Part shown: in pieces, positions 36,881 through 46,380 of the stretch | Numbering within the stretch: position 1 is the first letter of the stretch | How the letters are laid out: every line of letters begins with the position of its first letter | DNA from: Oceanisphaera litoralis | GTDB lineage: Bacteria > Pseudomonadota > Gammaproteobacteria > Enterobacterales > Aeromonadaceae | Assembly (NCBI RefSeq): GCF_016907015.1 | Contig: NZ_JAFBBE010000024.1 | Coordinates: forward strand, 1-48,954 | Reading direction: 5' to 3' | DNA: 48,954 bases | Made by a program: the position numbers and the translations under genes | The notes under the pieces: generated by a model | Told to the model about the DNA's origin: nothing | The model's input: only the letters and a program-made list of their open reading frames with translations | Database searches by the model: none

Positions 36881-38911
36881 TCAAATACTGTCGTGCACAA
36901 TACGGGGGGTGACAAAGATAATCAACTCGCGTTTCTTATTGCTGTCGCTCGTGGTTTTAAACAGCCGGCCCACCACGGGGATGTCCCCCAGCAAGGGCAC
37001 CTTGGTGACACTACGCAGGATATTCTGTTGAAAGATTCCCCCCAGCACCAGGGTTTCGCCGTCGTTAACCAGCACCTGGGTGGTAATCGACTGGGTATTG
37101 ATCGCCACTGCCTCCCCGCCGGTAGCCTGAGGGATACGCTCGCCGATGGAGTCCTGAGTGATGGTCAAATCCAGCACCACCCGGTTATCGGGGGTGATCT
37201 GCGGCGTGACCTTGAGGCTGAGCACCGCATCCTGAAATTCCACTTCGGTACCGCCATCACTGGCGGAAGAAAACGGCACCTGGGTCCCCTGTTCGATCAA
37301 CGCCGGCTTCTGATTGGAGGTGGTCACCCTGGGGCTGGCGATAATCTCGGCCCGGTTTTCCCGCTCCAGCGCCGACAGCTCCAGATCCAGGATACGACCA
37401 CCGCTGAGCTTGGCCACCTGAAAGGCGATGTTACCCGCCGCCCCCGCCGCCGGCAGATTAACGTTCAGCGAATTGTCATCAACCCCGGCACGAATGCCCT
37501 CCAGGGTGCCGCTTACCGATTGCTGGTTGCGGCCGCTGCTGCTGTCGTTGCTGTAGCCCCAGCGCACCCCGAAGGCTTCTTCGAAGCCGTCGTCTATGGT
37601 CACCATGCGCGCTTCAATCACCACCTGCTTGATGGGAATATCGAGCAGGGACAGCATACGCCTGATGTTATCGATGCTTTGCCGGGTGTCCTTGATGACC
37701 AGCATGTTGGTTCTGCCATCCACCGCTATGGCGCCCCGCTCGGTCAGCAGGCCGGTACTTTCATTGGTCAGCAGCGCCACCACATCCACCGCCTTGGCAT
37801 AATTCACCTGCAACATCTCGGTGACCAGAGGGGCCAGCACTTCCTTGGCCTGACGATTTTCCAGTTGCTGCTGCTCTTGTTGCGCCAGCTCCGCCGCCGG
37901 CGCCACCAGCAGAATATTGCCATCCAGCCGCTTGTCCAGCCCCCGCACCTGCAATATGGTGTCCAATGCCTGCTCCCAGGGGACGCCATCGAGGCGCAGG
38001 GTCAGGTTGCCCTGGACCGAGTCGGTGGTGACCAGGTTGAAGTTGTTGAAATCCGCAATCAGCTGCAGCACTGTGCGCACCGGAATATCCTGGAAGTTCA
38101 TCGAGATGGGCTTGCCGGTGTACTGCTTGCTCGCCTTACTCGCCGAGGCCGCCTTTGCTGCCACCGGTTTGGCCAGCTCCAGCACAAACAGGCGCGCCGC
38201 CTGATCGTAGCGATAATCGAAAGTCCCGCTGGTATCGACCGTCAGCAGCACATCGCCCCCCTCGCGACGGCTGCGGATACGGTTGACCAGGGTGCCAAAA
38301 TCGTTGACATCCAGCACCTGCAGCAGGGCATCGTCGATATGGGTATTGTGAAACCTGGCGATCAGCCGGTTACCCTTGACCTGCATATCGACCGCGGCAC
38401 TGGGCTTGTCCAGTTGCACCAGCACCTGGCCCTGACCATCGCGACCACGGCGAAAGTCGATGCCGGTGACGGCATTGATAGCCCCCGGCGGCAATACGGA
38501 ACCCTTGCCATCCACGCCGCTGACGCCCTTTCCCAGCAGCAGTGACAGGCGATTGCCCTCGCGCTGCAACCGGTATGCCTGCATGGACTCCATTATCAAG
38601 GCCACTTCCAGATGGGTGCCGACCCGACGCACATCCACAGTACTGACCCCCTGTCTTTCTATGGGGATCAGGTTTTCCTGCAATGCGGAGAAGCCATCCG
38701 GTATCTGCAGCACCAGCCGATCCGGGTTCTGACGAACCACATCGGTCACCAGCGACGGAGGGGCGTCAAATTCCAGCTCCAGCATCAGCTGCTCTCCCGC
38801 CAGAGGATTGACCCTGAGGCTTTCCAGGCTGACGGCAGCCAGTAGCTGGCCAAGCGGAGCCATGCCGAGTGCCAGGCCGCACATCAGCTTTATCACCATT
38901 TTTCTTGTCAT
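36881..38911 (-). CDS. pilQ: Type IV pilus secretin PilQ
   Basis: PilQ forms the outer-membrane pore for type IV pili or DNA-uptake pseudopili. It is 676 residues from the ATG at 38911, six bases after GGAG. There is a signal peptide (LMCGLALGMAPLGQLLAA). Two AMIN domains bind peptidoglycan (about 27-130 and 140-235). An STN/N0 domain follows (ISMNFQDIPVRTVLQLIADF), then an N1 domain, then the secretin domain with VEARMVTIDDGFEEAFGVRWGY and the C-terminal signature VPLLGDIPVVGRLFK. It closes pilMNOPQ, 23 bp after pilP. Confidence 0.96.
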   Translation of the reverse strand: MTRKMVIKLMCGLALGMAPLGQLLAAVSLESLRVNPLAGEQLMLELEFDAPPSLVTDVVRQNPDRLVLQIPDGFSALQENLIPIERQGVSTVDVRRVGTHLEVALIMESMQAYRLQREGNRLSLLLGKGVSGVDGKGSVLPPGAINAVTGIDFRRGRDGQGQVLVQLDKPSAAVDMQVKGNRLIARFHNTHIDDALLQVLDVNDFGTLVNRIRSRREGGDVLLTVDTSGTFDYRYDQAARLFVLELAKPVAAKAASASKASKQYTGKPISMNFQDIPVRTVLQLIADFNNFNLVTTDSVQGNLTLRLDGVPWEQALDTILQVRGLDKRLDGNILLVAPAAELAQQEQQQLENRQAKEVLAPLVTEMLQVNYAKAVDVVALLTNESTGLLTERGAIAVDGRTNMLVIKDTRQSIDNIRRMLSLLDIPIKQVVIEARMVTIDDGFEEAFGVRWGYSNDSSSGRNQQSVSGTLEGIRAGVDDNSLNVNLPAAGAAGNIAFQVAKLSGGRILDLELSALERENRAEIIASPRVTTSNQKPALIEQGTQVPFSSASDGGTEVEFQDAVLSLKVTPQITPDNRVVLDLTITQDSIGERIPQATGGEAVAINTQSITTQVLVNDGETLVLGGIFQQNILRSVTKVPLLGDIPVVGRLFKTTSDSNKKRELIIFVTPRIVHDSI

Positions 38912-38934
38912 AGCGCACTCCATTCTTATTGTTT

Positions 38935-39450
38935 TTATTTGGTTTCGGATAACAGCAGCCGGGTTTCCCGGTTTTCCCAACAGCCTCTGCCGTCGAGAAT
39001 ATATTCTTTAAGAATTAACTCGTCAGGTGTAATGCCCACCACTTCACCGAGATTCAGCCCCATGCGCTGCCCCATCGTCACACGATGTGTCACCCCGTCC
39101 TGAGTACGGATCAGCGCCGACAGACCCCGCTGGTCACCCAGGGTGCCCCGCAGTGACAGATTATCGAGCGAATAACGTTCAAGCTCCTCCGGCGGCCGAT
39201 CATGGTTCGGCAGCTCGCAATTTGCCGCAGAAGCCTCCGACTTCTTGCTATTTTCCGGCTGTGGATGTCCGAAGGGGCTACGCTCCGAGCCCGGCTGATA
39301 GGTATCCGGTACAAATTCCTTGCTCTTGGGTTGTGGTTCCGGTGGTGTGGCAGGACGCGCTTTCACTTCGGCCACATAGTGACCAAGATCCTGGTCATCG
39401 ATACACGCCGTCAACAACAGCACCCCCGTCAACAGGCAGAAAACTCTCAT
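38935..39450 (-). CDS. pilP: Pilus assembly lipoprotein PilP
   Basis: This 171-residue lipoprotein has lipobox LLTAC with Cys16 acylated. Asp at +3 (C-I-D-D) is noteworthy because PilP acts at the inner-membrane side, linking PilNO to PilQ. An unstructured Pro-rich linker precedes the beta-domain: RYSLDNLSLRGTLGDQRGLSALI, THRVTMGQRMGLNLGEVVGI, LILKEYILDGRGCWENR. It overlaps pilO by 4 bp. Confidence 0.93.
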   Translation of the reverse strand: MRVFCLLTGVLLLTACIDDQDLGHYVAEVKARPATPPEPQPKSKEFVPDTYQPGSERSPFGHPQPENSKKSEASAANCELPNHDRPPEELERYSLDNLSLRGTLGDQRGLSALIRTQDGVTHRVTMGQRMGLNLGEVVGITPDELILKEYILDGRGCWENRETRLLLSETK

Positions 39451-40037
39451 TTTTCCTCCTGCTCGTTATATTTGTAGGTCTTGGCCAGCATCGACATGCT
39501 CAGTTGATCGGCGCCGGCCCGGGACAGGCTGAAACTGTCGATGATCACGATGCGAGGCAAGGCCGCCACATCGGCCACAAAGTGCCCGAGCTGATGGTAA
39601 TCGCCGCTGACGATAATACGCATGGGCAACTCGGTGTAAAATTCGCTCGGCTTTTCCGCTTCCCAGTTGATACGCTCCAGACGCAAGCCATTGTCGGCTG
39701 CCATAAAACTGATATCGTCGAGCAGGCCGGCGATTTCCAGCGTGTTGGGTAATTTGCGCAACTGGGCATTCAACTCCGCCTGCTGCTCCGCCAGTTGCAG
39801 CTTGGAGCCGGGCAACCCGCCTGCCAGTTGCGCCTTTTCCTCGAAGATGGCTTTCAGTTGCACTTCCTGTGCCTTGCTGGTGTCCAGCCTGGCGAGACTG
39901 TCTGTAATCAGAAAATAACCGATGGCACCGGCCAGGAGCGCACACACCAGGGCAACCACAATGGCCTTGCCGGACCGCGGCCACTGCCCGATATTATCGA
40001 AGTCCAGTTCCAGCTCATTCAACTGTTGCCAGTTCAT
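39447..40037 (-). CDS. pilO: Pilus assembly protein PilO
   Basis: This 196-residue bitopic inner-membrane protein has a short cytoplasmic start (ELELDFDNIGQWP), a membrane helix at about 25-45, a coiled coil and a ferredoxin-like periplasmic domain (FYTELPMRIIVSGDYHQLGHFVADVAALPRIVIIDSF in two parts). It pairs with PilN to form the alignment subcomplex. It overlaps pilN and pilP by 4 bp each. Confidence 0.95.
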   Translation of the reverse strand: MNWQQLNELELDFDNIGQWPRSGKAIVVALVCALLAGAIGYFLITDSLARLDTSKAQEVQLKAIFEEKAQLAGGLPGSKLQLAEQQAELNAQLRKLPNTLEIAGLLDDISFMAADNGLRLERINWEAEKPSEFYTELPMRIIVSGDYHQLGHFVADVAALPRIVIIDSFSLSRAGADQLSMSMLAKTYKYNEQEEK

Positions 40038-40594
40038 TGGATCTCTCCCTGTGTGTGCTCTCGCACCTTGAGCTGCATGGAAAACTGACTCAGGGCGATA
40101 GGCTGCATATCACTGGAAAAAATGGAGCTGATACGGGGTTCATACAGCCAGTCACGACGCTCGACCTGTCGGATCATGTTGGCTACCCGGGGGTAGGCTT
40201 CGGTTTTACCGACAATATCGATGCGGTTGTCAACCACATTGAGCGAGCTCAGATAAACCCCGGGCGGTACCAGCTCGGGCAGCTGATTGAACAACCTCAC
40301 CGACACGTTACGCCGCTGCTGAAAGCCGTCGATCAGAGCCACTCGTTCCAGCAGCTCGAGACGTTTATCCCTGATATCGCGCATCTCTCCCAGTATCACA
40401 TCGAGCTTGGCCGTTTCGCTCTGCAAAAACCGGTTCCGCTGCTGCTGTTGGGCTGTTTGCTGATTAATCCACATATTCGCCACCAGCATCACCGACACCG
40501 TTATGATTGAGGCAACCGACAATATCATCATGAATTGTTTTTTCTGGGCGGCACGCTCGCTTTCGCGCCAGGGTAACAGGTTTATATTGGACAT
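40034..40594 (-). CDS. pilN: Pilus assembly protein PilN
   Basis: This 186-residue protein carries the diagnostic N-terminal motif NINLLPWRE that binds PilM. A membrane helix lies at about 22-42, a coiled coil follows, then a periplasmic domain (RNVSVRLFNQLPELVPPGVYLSSL, KTEAYPRVANMIRQVE). It overlaps pilM by 13 bp and pilO by 4 bp, as in other pilMNOPQ operons. Confidence 0.95.
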   Translation of the reverse strand: MSNINLLPWRESERAAQKKQFMMILSVASIITVSVMLVANMWINQQTAQQQQRNRFLQSETAKLDVILGEMRDIRDKRLELLERVALIDGFQQRRNVSVRLFNQLPELVPPGVYLSSLNVVDNRIDIVGKTEAYPRVANMIRQVERRDWLYEPRISSIFSSDMQPIALSQFSMQLKVREHTQGEIQ

Positions 40595-41640
40595 GGGGTA
40601 ACACTCCTCAGGGCCAGCCCCAGCGCCGTGGTAAAGGCCGCCGCATCGGGGGAATGCGTCGTCACACCGTTGAACAGGCGATCAAAATCCGGCTGCAGCA
40701 CCGGCAGACTCAGCTCCTGTTGCAGAATCTGCGCCAGATCCGGTAACTGACTGCCACCGCCACTCAGAAACAAGGCCGGGGGGGCCTTGTTACCGGAGCT
40801 GCTGCAAAACAGCTGGATATTACGGCGAATATGCTGCAACAAGGCATTGATATGCAACTGCTCTATATCCTCCCGGAGTTCGACGGGAAAGGTATTCTCT
40901 ACCTTGGCCTGTTCCACCCGCTCTGCCGGCATATCACTCAGCCTGGCCAGTTCACGACTCAACTGAGCACCGCCGAAGTTCTGCAACCGGCTGTAGATGA
41001 CCTCTCCCTCCTCCATCACCACAAAAGTGAGGCATTCGGCACCAATATCCACCACCGCCAGCAGTCTGGCCTCGGTCTTTTCCGCCGCCAGACAGGCATT
41101 GACTCCCCGGGCCAGGGCATGGACACCAATATCCATCACCCGGGTCTCCCAGCCCGCCAGTTCCAGGGCACTGACGCGGGTATTGATGCTTTCGGTACGG
41201 GCGGCACTCAACAGGATATTGTCCCGATCCGGATGGTTTGCATTGATGCCCAGGCTTTCGTAATCCAGGCTGATTTCGTCGAGCGGAAAGGGAATATGCT
41301 GTTCCGCTTCGAGCAATATCTGGGTTTCCAGCTCCTCGGGCGACAAACTGCGCGGTACCAGGATCGTCTTGGTGGTCACGCTGCTGCCGGTCACTGCGGT
41401 CGCCACTATGCTACAACTGCTGTTCAGCTGGCGCCGCAATAGCTTGAGCGCCATTACCACCTTATCCACATCCTGCAACTGATGATCGACAATACTGCCC
41501 TTGGGCGTGGGGACACTGGCCATGGCTTCGAGTTGATAATCGCCCGGTGTTCCTTTCAGAACCAGGGCCTTGATGCTGCTCATCCCGAAGTCGATTCCAA
41601 TCATCCCCTGTAAATCCTTCCGTCTATTCAGGTTCAACAT
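40582..41640 (-). CDS. pilM: Pilus assembly ATPase-like protein PilM
   Basis: PilM is an actin/FtsA-fold cytoplasmic protein that binds the PilN tail. The ATG at 41640 gives 352 residues beginning MLNLNRRKDLQGMIGIDFG, with GMSSIKALVL as phosphate loop 1, VDIGAECLTFVV as loop 2 and FLSGGGSQLPDLAQIL as the adenosine motif. The further in-frame start at 41676 is not supported. It heads the pil operon and is divergent from mrcA across 165 bp, which must hold both promoters; I found no clear -10/-35 pair for either. Confidence 0.95.
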   Translation of the reverse strand: MLNLNRRKDLQGMIGIDFGMSSIKALVLKGTPGDYQLEAMASVPTPKGSIVDHQLQDVDKVVMALKLLRRQLNSSCSIVATAVTGSSVTTKTILVPRSLSPEELETQILLEAEQHIPFPLDEISLDYESLGINANHPDRDNILLSAARTESINTRVSALELAGWETRVMDIGVHALARGVNACLAAEKTEARLLAVVDIGAECLTFVVMEEGEVIYSRLQNFGGAQLSRELARLSDMPAERVEQAKVENTFPVELREDIEQLHINALLQHIRRNIQLFCSSSGNKAPPALFLSGGGSQLPDLAQILQQELSLPVLQPDFDRLFNGVTTHSPDAAAFTTALGLALRSVTPCPI

Positions 41641-41805
41641 AGTCATCCATGTATTTGTTATGATTGGTTTTGACAATAATATACAGACTCAAGCAAATCG
41701 CTAAGGTTATCGCAGTATAAAAACAAAGCGCTCGAATAACACCACCAACGCAGGATATACTTGCTCACTGTTTGGTTAAAAAATGATTTATCGGGTGTTA
41801 TCTTC

Positions 41806-44184
41806 ATGCTCAAATGGCTCAATCGCCTGTTTTTATTCGGTCTTTTTCTCGCGCTGAGTGGCATAGTCGCCGTCTTCGGACTCTATCAACAGATCAAACC
41901 CGAGCTGCCGGACGTGTCTGCACTCAAGGACATACGCCTGGAAACGCCGATGCGCATCTTCAGTCAGGATGGCGAACTCATCTCCCAATACGGTGAACAG
42001 CGCCGCTATCCCCTTACCGTGGCGCAGATGCCGCCGCTACTGATAGACGCCTTTCTGGCCACCGAAGACGACCGTTTTTATGAGCATCCCGGTATCGATC
42101 CCATCGGTATCAGCCGGGCGGCATTTGTCTGGCTGAGCACCGGCGAAAAACGCCAGGGCGCCAGCACCATTACCCAACAGGTGGCGAGAAACTTCTTTCT
42201 CACTCGGGAAAAAACCGTGATCCGCAAGATCAAGGAAATTTTCATCGCCCTGCATATCGAATCGCTGCTCGACAAAGACGAAATCCTCGAGCTCTACCTC
42301 AATAAAATTCCGCTCGGGCACCGTTCTCATGGTGTCGGTGCCGCCGCCCAGGTGTATTACGGCAAGGAAGTCGGCGATCTGACGCTGGCGGAAATGGCGA
42401 TGATCGCCGGTCTGCCCAAGGGACCTTCCATCTTTAATCCCATCAGCAACCCGCGTCGCGCCGCCGAACGCAGGGCCATCGTACTGGGCCGCATGCTGGA
42501 CACCGGAAAGATCACCCGCACTCAATACGATGAAGCGATGGCAGCGCCGGTGGCGGCCCGCTATCACGGTGCCGAAATCACCCTCACTGCCCCCTATCTG
42601 GCAGAAATGGCGCACCAGTTTGCCCTGTCGATGTTCGGCAAGGAAGCCTATACCCGTGGACTGAGCGTTTATACCACGGTGCAGTCGGACGAACAGAACG
42701 CCGCCAATACCGCCCTGGTCGAGGGGTTGCTGGCTTACGATCTGCGTCATGGTTATCGCGGCCCGACGGCCAGCCTGTGGCAGAACAGCCCCTGGGACCG
42801 GGAACAGATTGAACAGCATCTTGAGCAGCAACCGAGCTACTGGCCGCTGGAGCCTGCCGTGGTCACCGCCGTGGCCGAGCGTAGCGCCACCCTGATCATC
42901 AAGAACAGGGGCGAGGTACAGCTCGGGTGGGATGGCATCAAGTGGGCACGTCGTTACCTCTCCGACAAGCGCCAGGGCCATGCCCTGCGGCAGGCCAAAG
43001 AGGCCCTGAGCCCCGGCGATCAAATCTGGGTTCGCCCTCAGGGAGAACACTGGATGCTGGCCCAGCTACCGGAGGTCAATGGTGCCCTGGTGGCGCTGGA
43101 GCCGTCCAGCGGCGCGGTAACGGCACTGGTAGGCGGCTTCAACTTCACCCTCAACAAGTTCAACCGGGCCCAGCAGGCCGAGCGTCAGATGGGATCCAAT
43201 ATCAAGCCCTTTATCTATTCGGCGGCGCTGGATAGCGGCTTCACCCTGGCCAGCCTGATCAACGATGCGCCCATCAACCACTGGGATGCCGGTAGCGGCA
43301 ATGCCTGGAAACCCCGCAACTCGCCCAACGTCTATGATGGCCCGATACGGATACGGGAAGCGCTGGCCCGCTCCAAGAATGTGGTGTCCATTCGCCTGCT
43401 GCGAGATACCGGTATTCCGGTGGCCATGCAACGGCTGAATGCCTTCGGCTTCGACACCGCCAACATTTCGGCGACAGAAAGCCTGGCGCTGGGCTCTCCT
43501 TCCGCCACACCGCTGCAGATGGCCACCGGCTATGCGGCCCTGGCCAACGGAGGCGCCCGGGTGACTCCCTTCGTGGTGCAACGTATCGAGGATGCACAGG
43601 GAACCCTGCTGTATGAGGCCAAGCCCCGCCGCGTGCCGGTGATCAGCGCAGAAAATGCCTTCCTGGTCAGCCAGGCGCTGAACTCGGCCATTCTGGGCGG
43701 AACCAGCAACGGTCGACGCTGGAACGGCACCGGCTGGCGTGCCGGACGGGCCTTGCAGCGACAGGACATCGCCGGCAAGACAGGTACCACCAACGACTCT
43801 CGCGACGCCTGGTTTTCCGGCTTTACCCCCGACAGGGTGGCCACTGCCTGGGTCGGTTTCGACGATTTCGGCCGACCACTGGGTCGCACCGCACACAACC
43901 CCAACCTGGGCGCGGATCAAACCGCCGGTGGCGAGTTTGGCGGCAGCACCGCCCTGCCCATCTGGGTGAGTTACATGAAGGTGGCGCTGAAGGACTACCC
44001 GGAACAGGCTCGGCCGGTGCCGGAACATCTGGTCACCGCCACCATAGACACCGGCAGCGGTTTGCTCAGCCATGGCGAGGGCATGACCGAGTACTTTATA
44101 GAAGGCACAGAGCCCAGACGCTACGGTCGGCCGGAAAGCCGGCAGCAGTTTGGCGGCACCAGCATTACCGACGAGCTGTTCTGA
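41806..44184 (+). CDS. mrcA: Penicillin-binding protein 1A
   Basis: This bifunctional class A PBP polymerises and cross-links peptidoglycan at the inner membrane. It is 792 residues from the ATG at 41806; the open frame continues upstream without a start signal. One membrane anchor spans about 8-28. The GT51 domain has catalytic Glu87 in ATEDDRFYEHPG and then GASTITQQVARNFFL. The transpeptidase has S464-N-I-K467, SKN in ARSKNVVSIRLL, and K658-T-G. A bacterial OB-like insertion lies between the domains. The gene is divergent from pilM, the usual gammaproteobacterial arrangement, and converges with oxyR. Confidence 0.97.
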   Translation: MLKWLNRLFLFGLFLALSGIVAVFGLYQQIKPELPDVSALKDIRLETPMRIFSQDGELISQYGEQRRYPLTVAQMPPLLIDAFLATEDDRFYEHPGIDPIGISRAAFVWLSTGEKRQGASTITQQVARNFFLTREKTVIRKIKEIFIALHIESLLDKDEILELYLNKIPLGHRSHGVGAAAQVYYGKEVGDLTLAEMAMIAGLPKGPSIFNPISNPRRAAERRAIVLGRMLDTGKITRTQYDEAMAAPVAARYHGAEITLTAPYLAEMAHQFALSMFGKEAYTRGLSVYTTVQSDEQNAANTALVEGLLAYDLRHGYRGPTASLWQNSPWDREQIEQHLEQQPSYWPLEPAVVTAVAERSATLIIKNRGEVQLGWDGIKWARRYLSDKRQGHALRQAKEALSPGDQIWVRPQGEHWMLAQLPEVNGALVALEPSSGAVTALVGGFNFTLNKFNRAQQAERQMGSNIKPFIYSAALDSGFTLASLINDAPINHWDAGSGNAWKPRNSPNVYDGPIRIREALARSKNVVSIRLLRDTGIPVAMQRLNAFGFDTANISATESLALGSPSATPLQMATGYAALANGGARVTPFVVQRIEDAQGTLLYEAKPRRVPVISAENAFLVSQALNSAILGGTSNGRRWNGTGWRAGRALQRQDIAGKTGTTNDSRDAWFSGFTPDRVATAWVGFDDFGRPLGRTAHNPNLGADQTAGGEFGGSTALPIWVSYMKVALKDYPEQARPVPEHLVTATIDTGSGLLSHGEGMTEYFIEGTEPRRYGRPESRQQFGGTSITDELF

Positions 44185-44210
44185 GCCTCCGGCCTGTGAT
44201 CAGCTAGAGA

Positions 44211-45104
44211 TTACAGCAGCCCCTTGATCAGCTGGCTGATGACCTTGGCCATTTCGTTGAAACAGGGGCGCCGCACCGAGTGAATGCGATACAGCAGGGC
44301 GATGGTGCGGCTGGGTTCCGGATCCGTCACCGGTATGTAACTCACCCCCAAATTGCCATTGTGCAGGCCGATGGCCAGTTGCGGTATCAGGGTCAGCCCC
44401 GATCCTGCCGCCACCATGTTGCGCAGGGTTTCGAGGCTGGTGGCCTGAAAATGGTTGTCTTCACCGATGCCGGCGGCGAAACAGAAGCCCATGGCCTGAT
44501 CCCGCAGGCAATGGCCGTCTTCCAGCATCAGCAATTTTTCTCCCTGCAGCTCGCTCAGTGCTATCTGTTCACGGCCGGCCCAGGCATGCTCGCTCGGCAA
44601 CGCCAGCCTCATTGGCTCGTCATACAAGGGCAAGGAGCCGAAGTTATCCATGCTCTCGAGCTGGGCCAGGATCAGGCAGTCCAGATCGCCGTCGGCCAGC
44701 TGCTTGAGCAAGGTGTGGGTCTGGGCTTCGTACAGATAGATGTGCAGCTCGGGAAAGTGCCGTTTCAGTACCGGTATGATATGGGGCAGCAGGTAAGGGC
44801 CGACCGTCGGGATCAGGCCGATGTGCAGCTCGCCCGACATCGGCTCGGTGAAGGTACGGGCAATATCGCGCAGCTCCTTGGTTTCCGCCAATACCCGCCG
44901 GGCCTGAGCGGTAATGGCGTCTCCCGCCGGGGTAAACAGCACCTTGCGGGAAGTGCGCTCCATCAGCACCACCCCCAACTCGTCTTCCAGCTTGCGCAGC
45001 TGGCCACTCAGGGTGGGCTGACTGACGAAGCATTTTTCCGCCGCCTTGCGAAAGTGGCGCTCTTCGGCCAGTGCCACCAGGTATTCCAGATCCCTTAGAT
45101 TCAC
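44211..45104 (-). CDS. oxyR: Hydrogen-peroxide-sensing regulator OxyR
   Basis: This LysR-type activator is 297 residues. The winged HTH is at about 18-37 (FRKAAEKCFVSQPTLSGQLRKLE). The redox cysteines are Cys199 and Cys208 in LEDGHCLRDQAMGFC, exactly the E. coli spacing; peroxide links them and activates transcription. TSLETLRNMVAAGSGLTLIP is also conserved. It lies 360 bp downstream of a peroxiredoxin-glutaredoxin gene on the same strand, separated by a terminator and a MITE copy, so the two are not one operon. Confidence 0.97.
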   Translation of the reverse strand: MNLRDLEYLVALAEERHFRKAAEKCFVSQPTLSGQLRKLEDELGVVLMERTSRKVLFTPAGDAITAQARRVLAETKELRDIARTFTEPMSGELHIGLIPTVGPYLLPHIIPVLKRHFPELHIYLYEAQTHTLLKQLADGDLDCLILAQLESMDNFGSLPLYDEPMRLALPSEHAWAGREQIALSELQGEKLLMLEDGHCLRDQAMGFCFAAGIGEDNHFQATSLETLRNMVAAGSGLTLIPQLAIGLHNGNLGVSYIPVTDPEPSRTIALLYRIHSVRRPCFNEMAKVISQLIKGLL

Positions 45105-45207
45105 GTCTTCCCCGTTGTTTTCATGCCGCTTCTACGGTCATCATCACCGATTTAACCGTAAATGAAAAGTCGTGTTCAGGGCAGTACAGGCGCTGCATCA
45201 CAGAACG

Positions 45208-45233
45208 AAAAAAGGGGCTTTCGCCCCTTTTTT
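45208..45233. terminator. Terminator between oxyR and the peroxiredoxin gene
   Basis: AAAAAAGGGGC and GCCCCTTTTTT around a short loop make a bidirectional intrinsic terminator, upstream of oxyR and downstream of the peroxiredoxin gene. Confidence 0.85.
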
Positions 45234-45254
45234 CTGCACTGTTTGTCCCTGCAC

Positions 45255-45438
45255 TAAGTAATATCTCATAACTTATGTGGATACTGGGGCTAGCTTTTCT
45301 TACTCGTCACCCTCGCGAAGGCGGGGGTCCAGTGTCTTTACAGGAGAAGCGCAGGCTGACAAATCTGCGCCACAGGCCCTGGATTCCCGCCTTCGCGGGA
45401 ATGACGACAGAACCACACCTGTTATGCTGCATTACTTA
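45255..45438 (+). repeat. 184-bp MITE-like element, copy B
   Basis: It has the same length and architecture as copy A: TAAGTAAT at the left, GCATTACTTA at the right, inner inverted pair TCACCCTCGCGAAGGCGGG and CCCGCCTTCGCGGGAATGA. Flanks TTGTCCctgcac and TTGTCCagtac may be a worn target duplication. It lies 26 bp downstream of the peroxiredoxin stop codon. Confidence 0.75.
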
Positions 45439-45464
45439 CTTGTCCAGTACTACTTGGCATTCCG

Positions 45465-46193
45465 CTATGCCAGATATTCGGCCAGCTCATCGCTACCGCC
45501 GATATGACGGCCATCGATGAAGATCTGTGGCACCGAGGTCCGGCCGGACACCGCCTTCAGGGTAATGCTGGTGGCATCCTGACCCAATATCACTTCTTCG
45601 TAGCGCATGCCCTGCTCCAGCAGCATCTGCTTGGCGCGGGCACAGAAAGAGCAGCCCGGCTTGCTGAACAGGGTAATGGCTGCCGGCTTGGCCGCCTGCG
45701 GGTTGATGTGAGCCAGCATGGTATCGGCGTCGGACACCTCGAAGGGGTCGCCCGGCTTGTTCGGCTCGATAAACATCTGCTCTATCACGCCGTCCTTTAC
45801 CAGCATGGAATAACGCCAGGAGCGCTTGCCGAAGCCCAGATCCTGCTTGTCCACCAGCATGCCCATGCCATCGGTAAAGTCGCCGTTGCCATCGGGGATG
45901 ACCCGGATGTGCTCCGCTTCCTGATCCTTGAGCCAGGCGTTCATCACGAAGGTATCGTTGACGCTGATACAGATGATGTCGTCCACCCCGTTTTCAAACA
46001 ACACCGGCGCCAGCTCGTTGTAACGCGGCAGGTGGGTGGAAGAACAGGTCGGGGTAAAGGCGCCGGGCAGCGAGAACACCACCACCGTCTTGCCCTTGAA
46101 GAGTTCGTCGGTGGTCACATCGACCCATTGCTCGCCCTGACGGGTTCTGAAGCTAACCTGGGGAACGGCCTGGCCGGTTTTATCAGTCAACAT
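45465..46193 (-). CDS. Peroxiredoxin-glutaredoxin fusion protein
   Basis: This 242-residue hybrid reduces peroxides with glutathione. The Prx5-type domain (1-165) has the peroxidatic cysteine Cys50 in [16 protein letters not shown]; the glutaredoxin domain (from about 170) has the redox pair C181-S-F-C184, [10 protein letters not shown] and [10 protein letters not shown]. The same architecture is known from Haemophilus influenzae. The ATG at 46193 has a strong AAGGAG site; upstream in-frame codons would overlap the promoter. An OxyR-type operator with promoter lies at 46234-46299 and oxyR itself is next door, so peroxide induction is very likely. The gene is bracketed by inverted MITE copies B and C. 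Confidence 0.95.
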   Translation of the reverse strand: MLTDKTGQAVPQVSFRTRQGEQWVDVTTDELFKGKTVVVFSLPGAFTPTCSSTHLPRYNELAPVLFENGVDDIICISVNDTFVMNAWLKDQEAEHIRVIPDGNGDFTDGMGMLVDKQDLGFGKRSWRYSMLVKDGVIEQMFIEPNKPGDPFEVSDADTMLAHINPQAAKPAAITLFSKPGCSFCARAKQMLLEQGMRYEEVILGQDATSITLKAVSGRTSVPQIFIDGRHIGGSDELAEYLA

Positions 46194-46233
46194 AGGGTGC
46201 TCCTTATTCGGTGCGTTTCGCTTGAGTGGACTC

Positions 46234-46299
46234 AGTATGCCAAGAATCGCTATATTGTTGAAATAGTTAAAATCACAGGAATTGATAGCCAAAGGCTAT
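46234..46299 (-). promoter_or_regulatory. OxyR operator and promoter of the peroxiredoxin-glutaredoxin gene
   Basis: OxyR recognises ATAG-N7-CTAT-N7-ATAG-N7-CTAT. Here ATAG (46263), CACA (46274), ATAG (46285) and CTAT (46296) stand in exactly that register, so three of four blocks are perfect. Directly adjacent on the minus strand, TTCAAC (46262-46257) and CATACT (46239-46234) with a 17-base spacer form the promoter, the position expected for a class-I-like OxyR contact with RNA polymerase. Confidence 0.7.
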
Positions 46300-46380
46300 T
46301 AATGTTGACCACTGAAAACGGGAGCTGCGTTTCACCACAGTTCCCGTTCAGATTACCCATGGCCGTTATGCTGACGCTGG

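Noticed and set aside
36833-38545. 570-codon plus-strand open frame opposite pilQ
   Set aside because: pilQ is unmistakable on the other strand; this frame is Gln/His/Arg-rich shadow text typical of GC-rich DNA.
41641-41805. TTGACA near 41671 as the mrcA promoter
   Set aside because: No acceptable -10 lies 16-18 bases downstream, so I did not annotate it.
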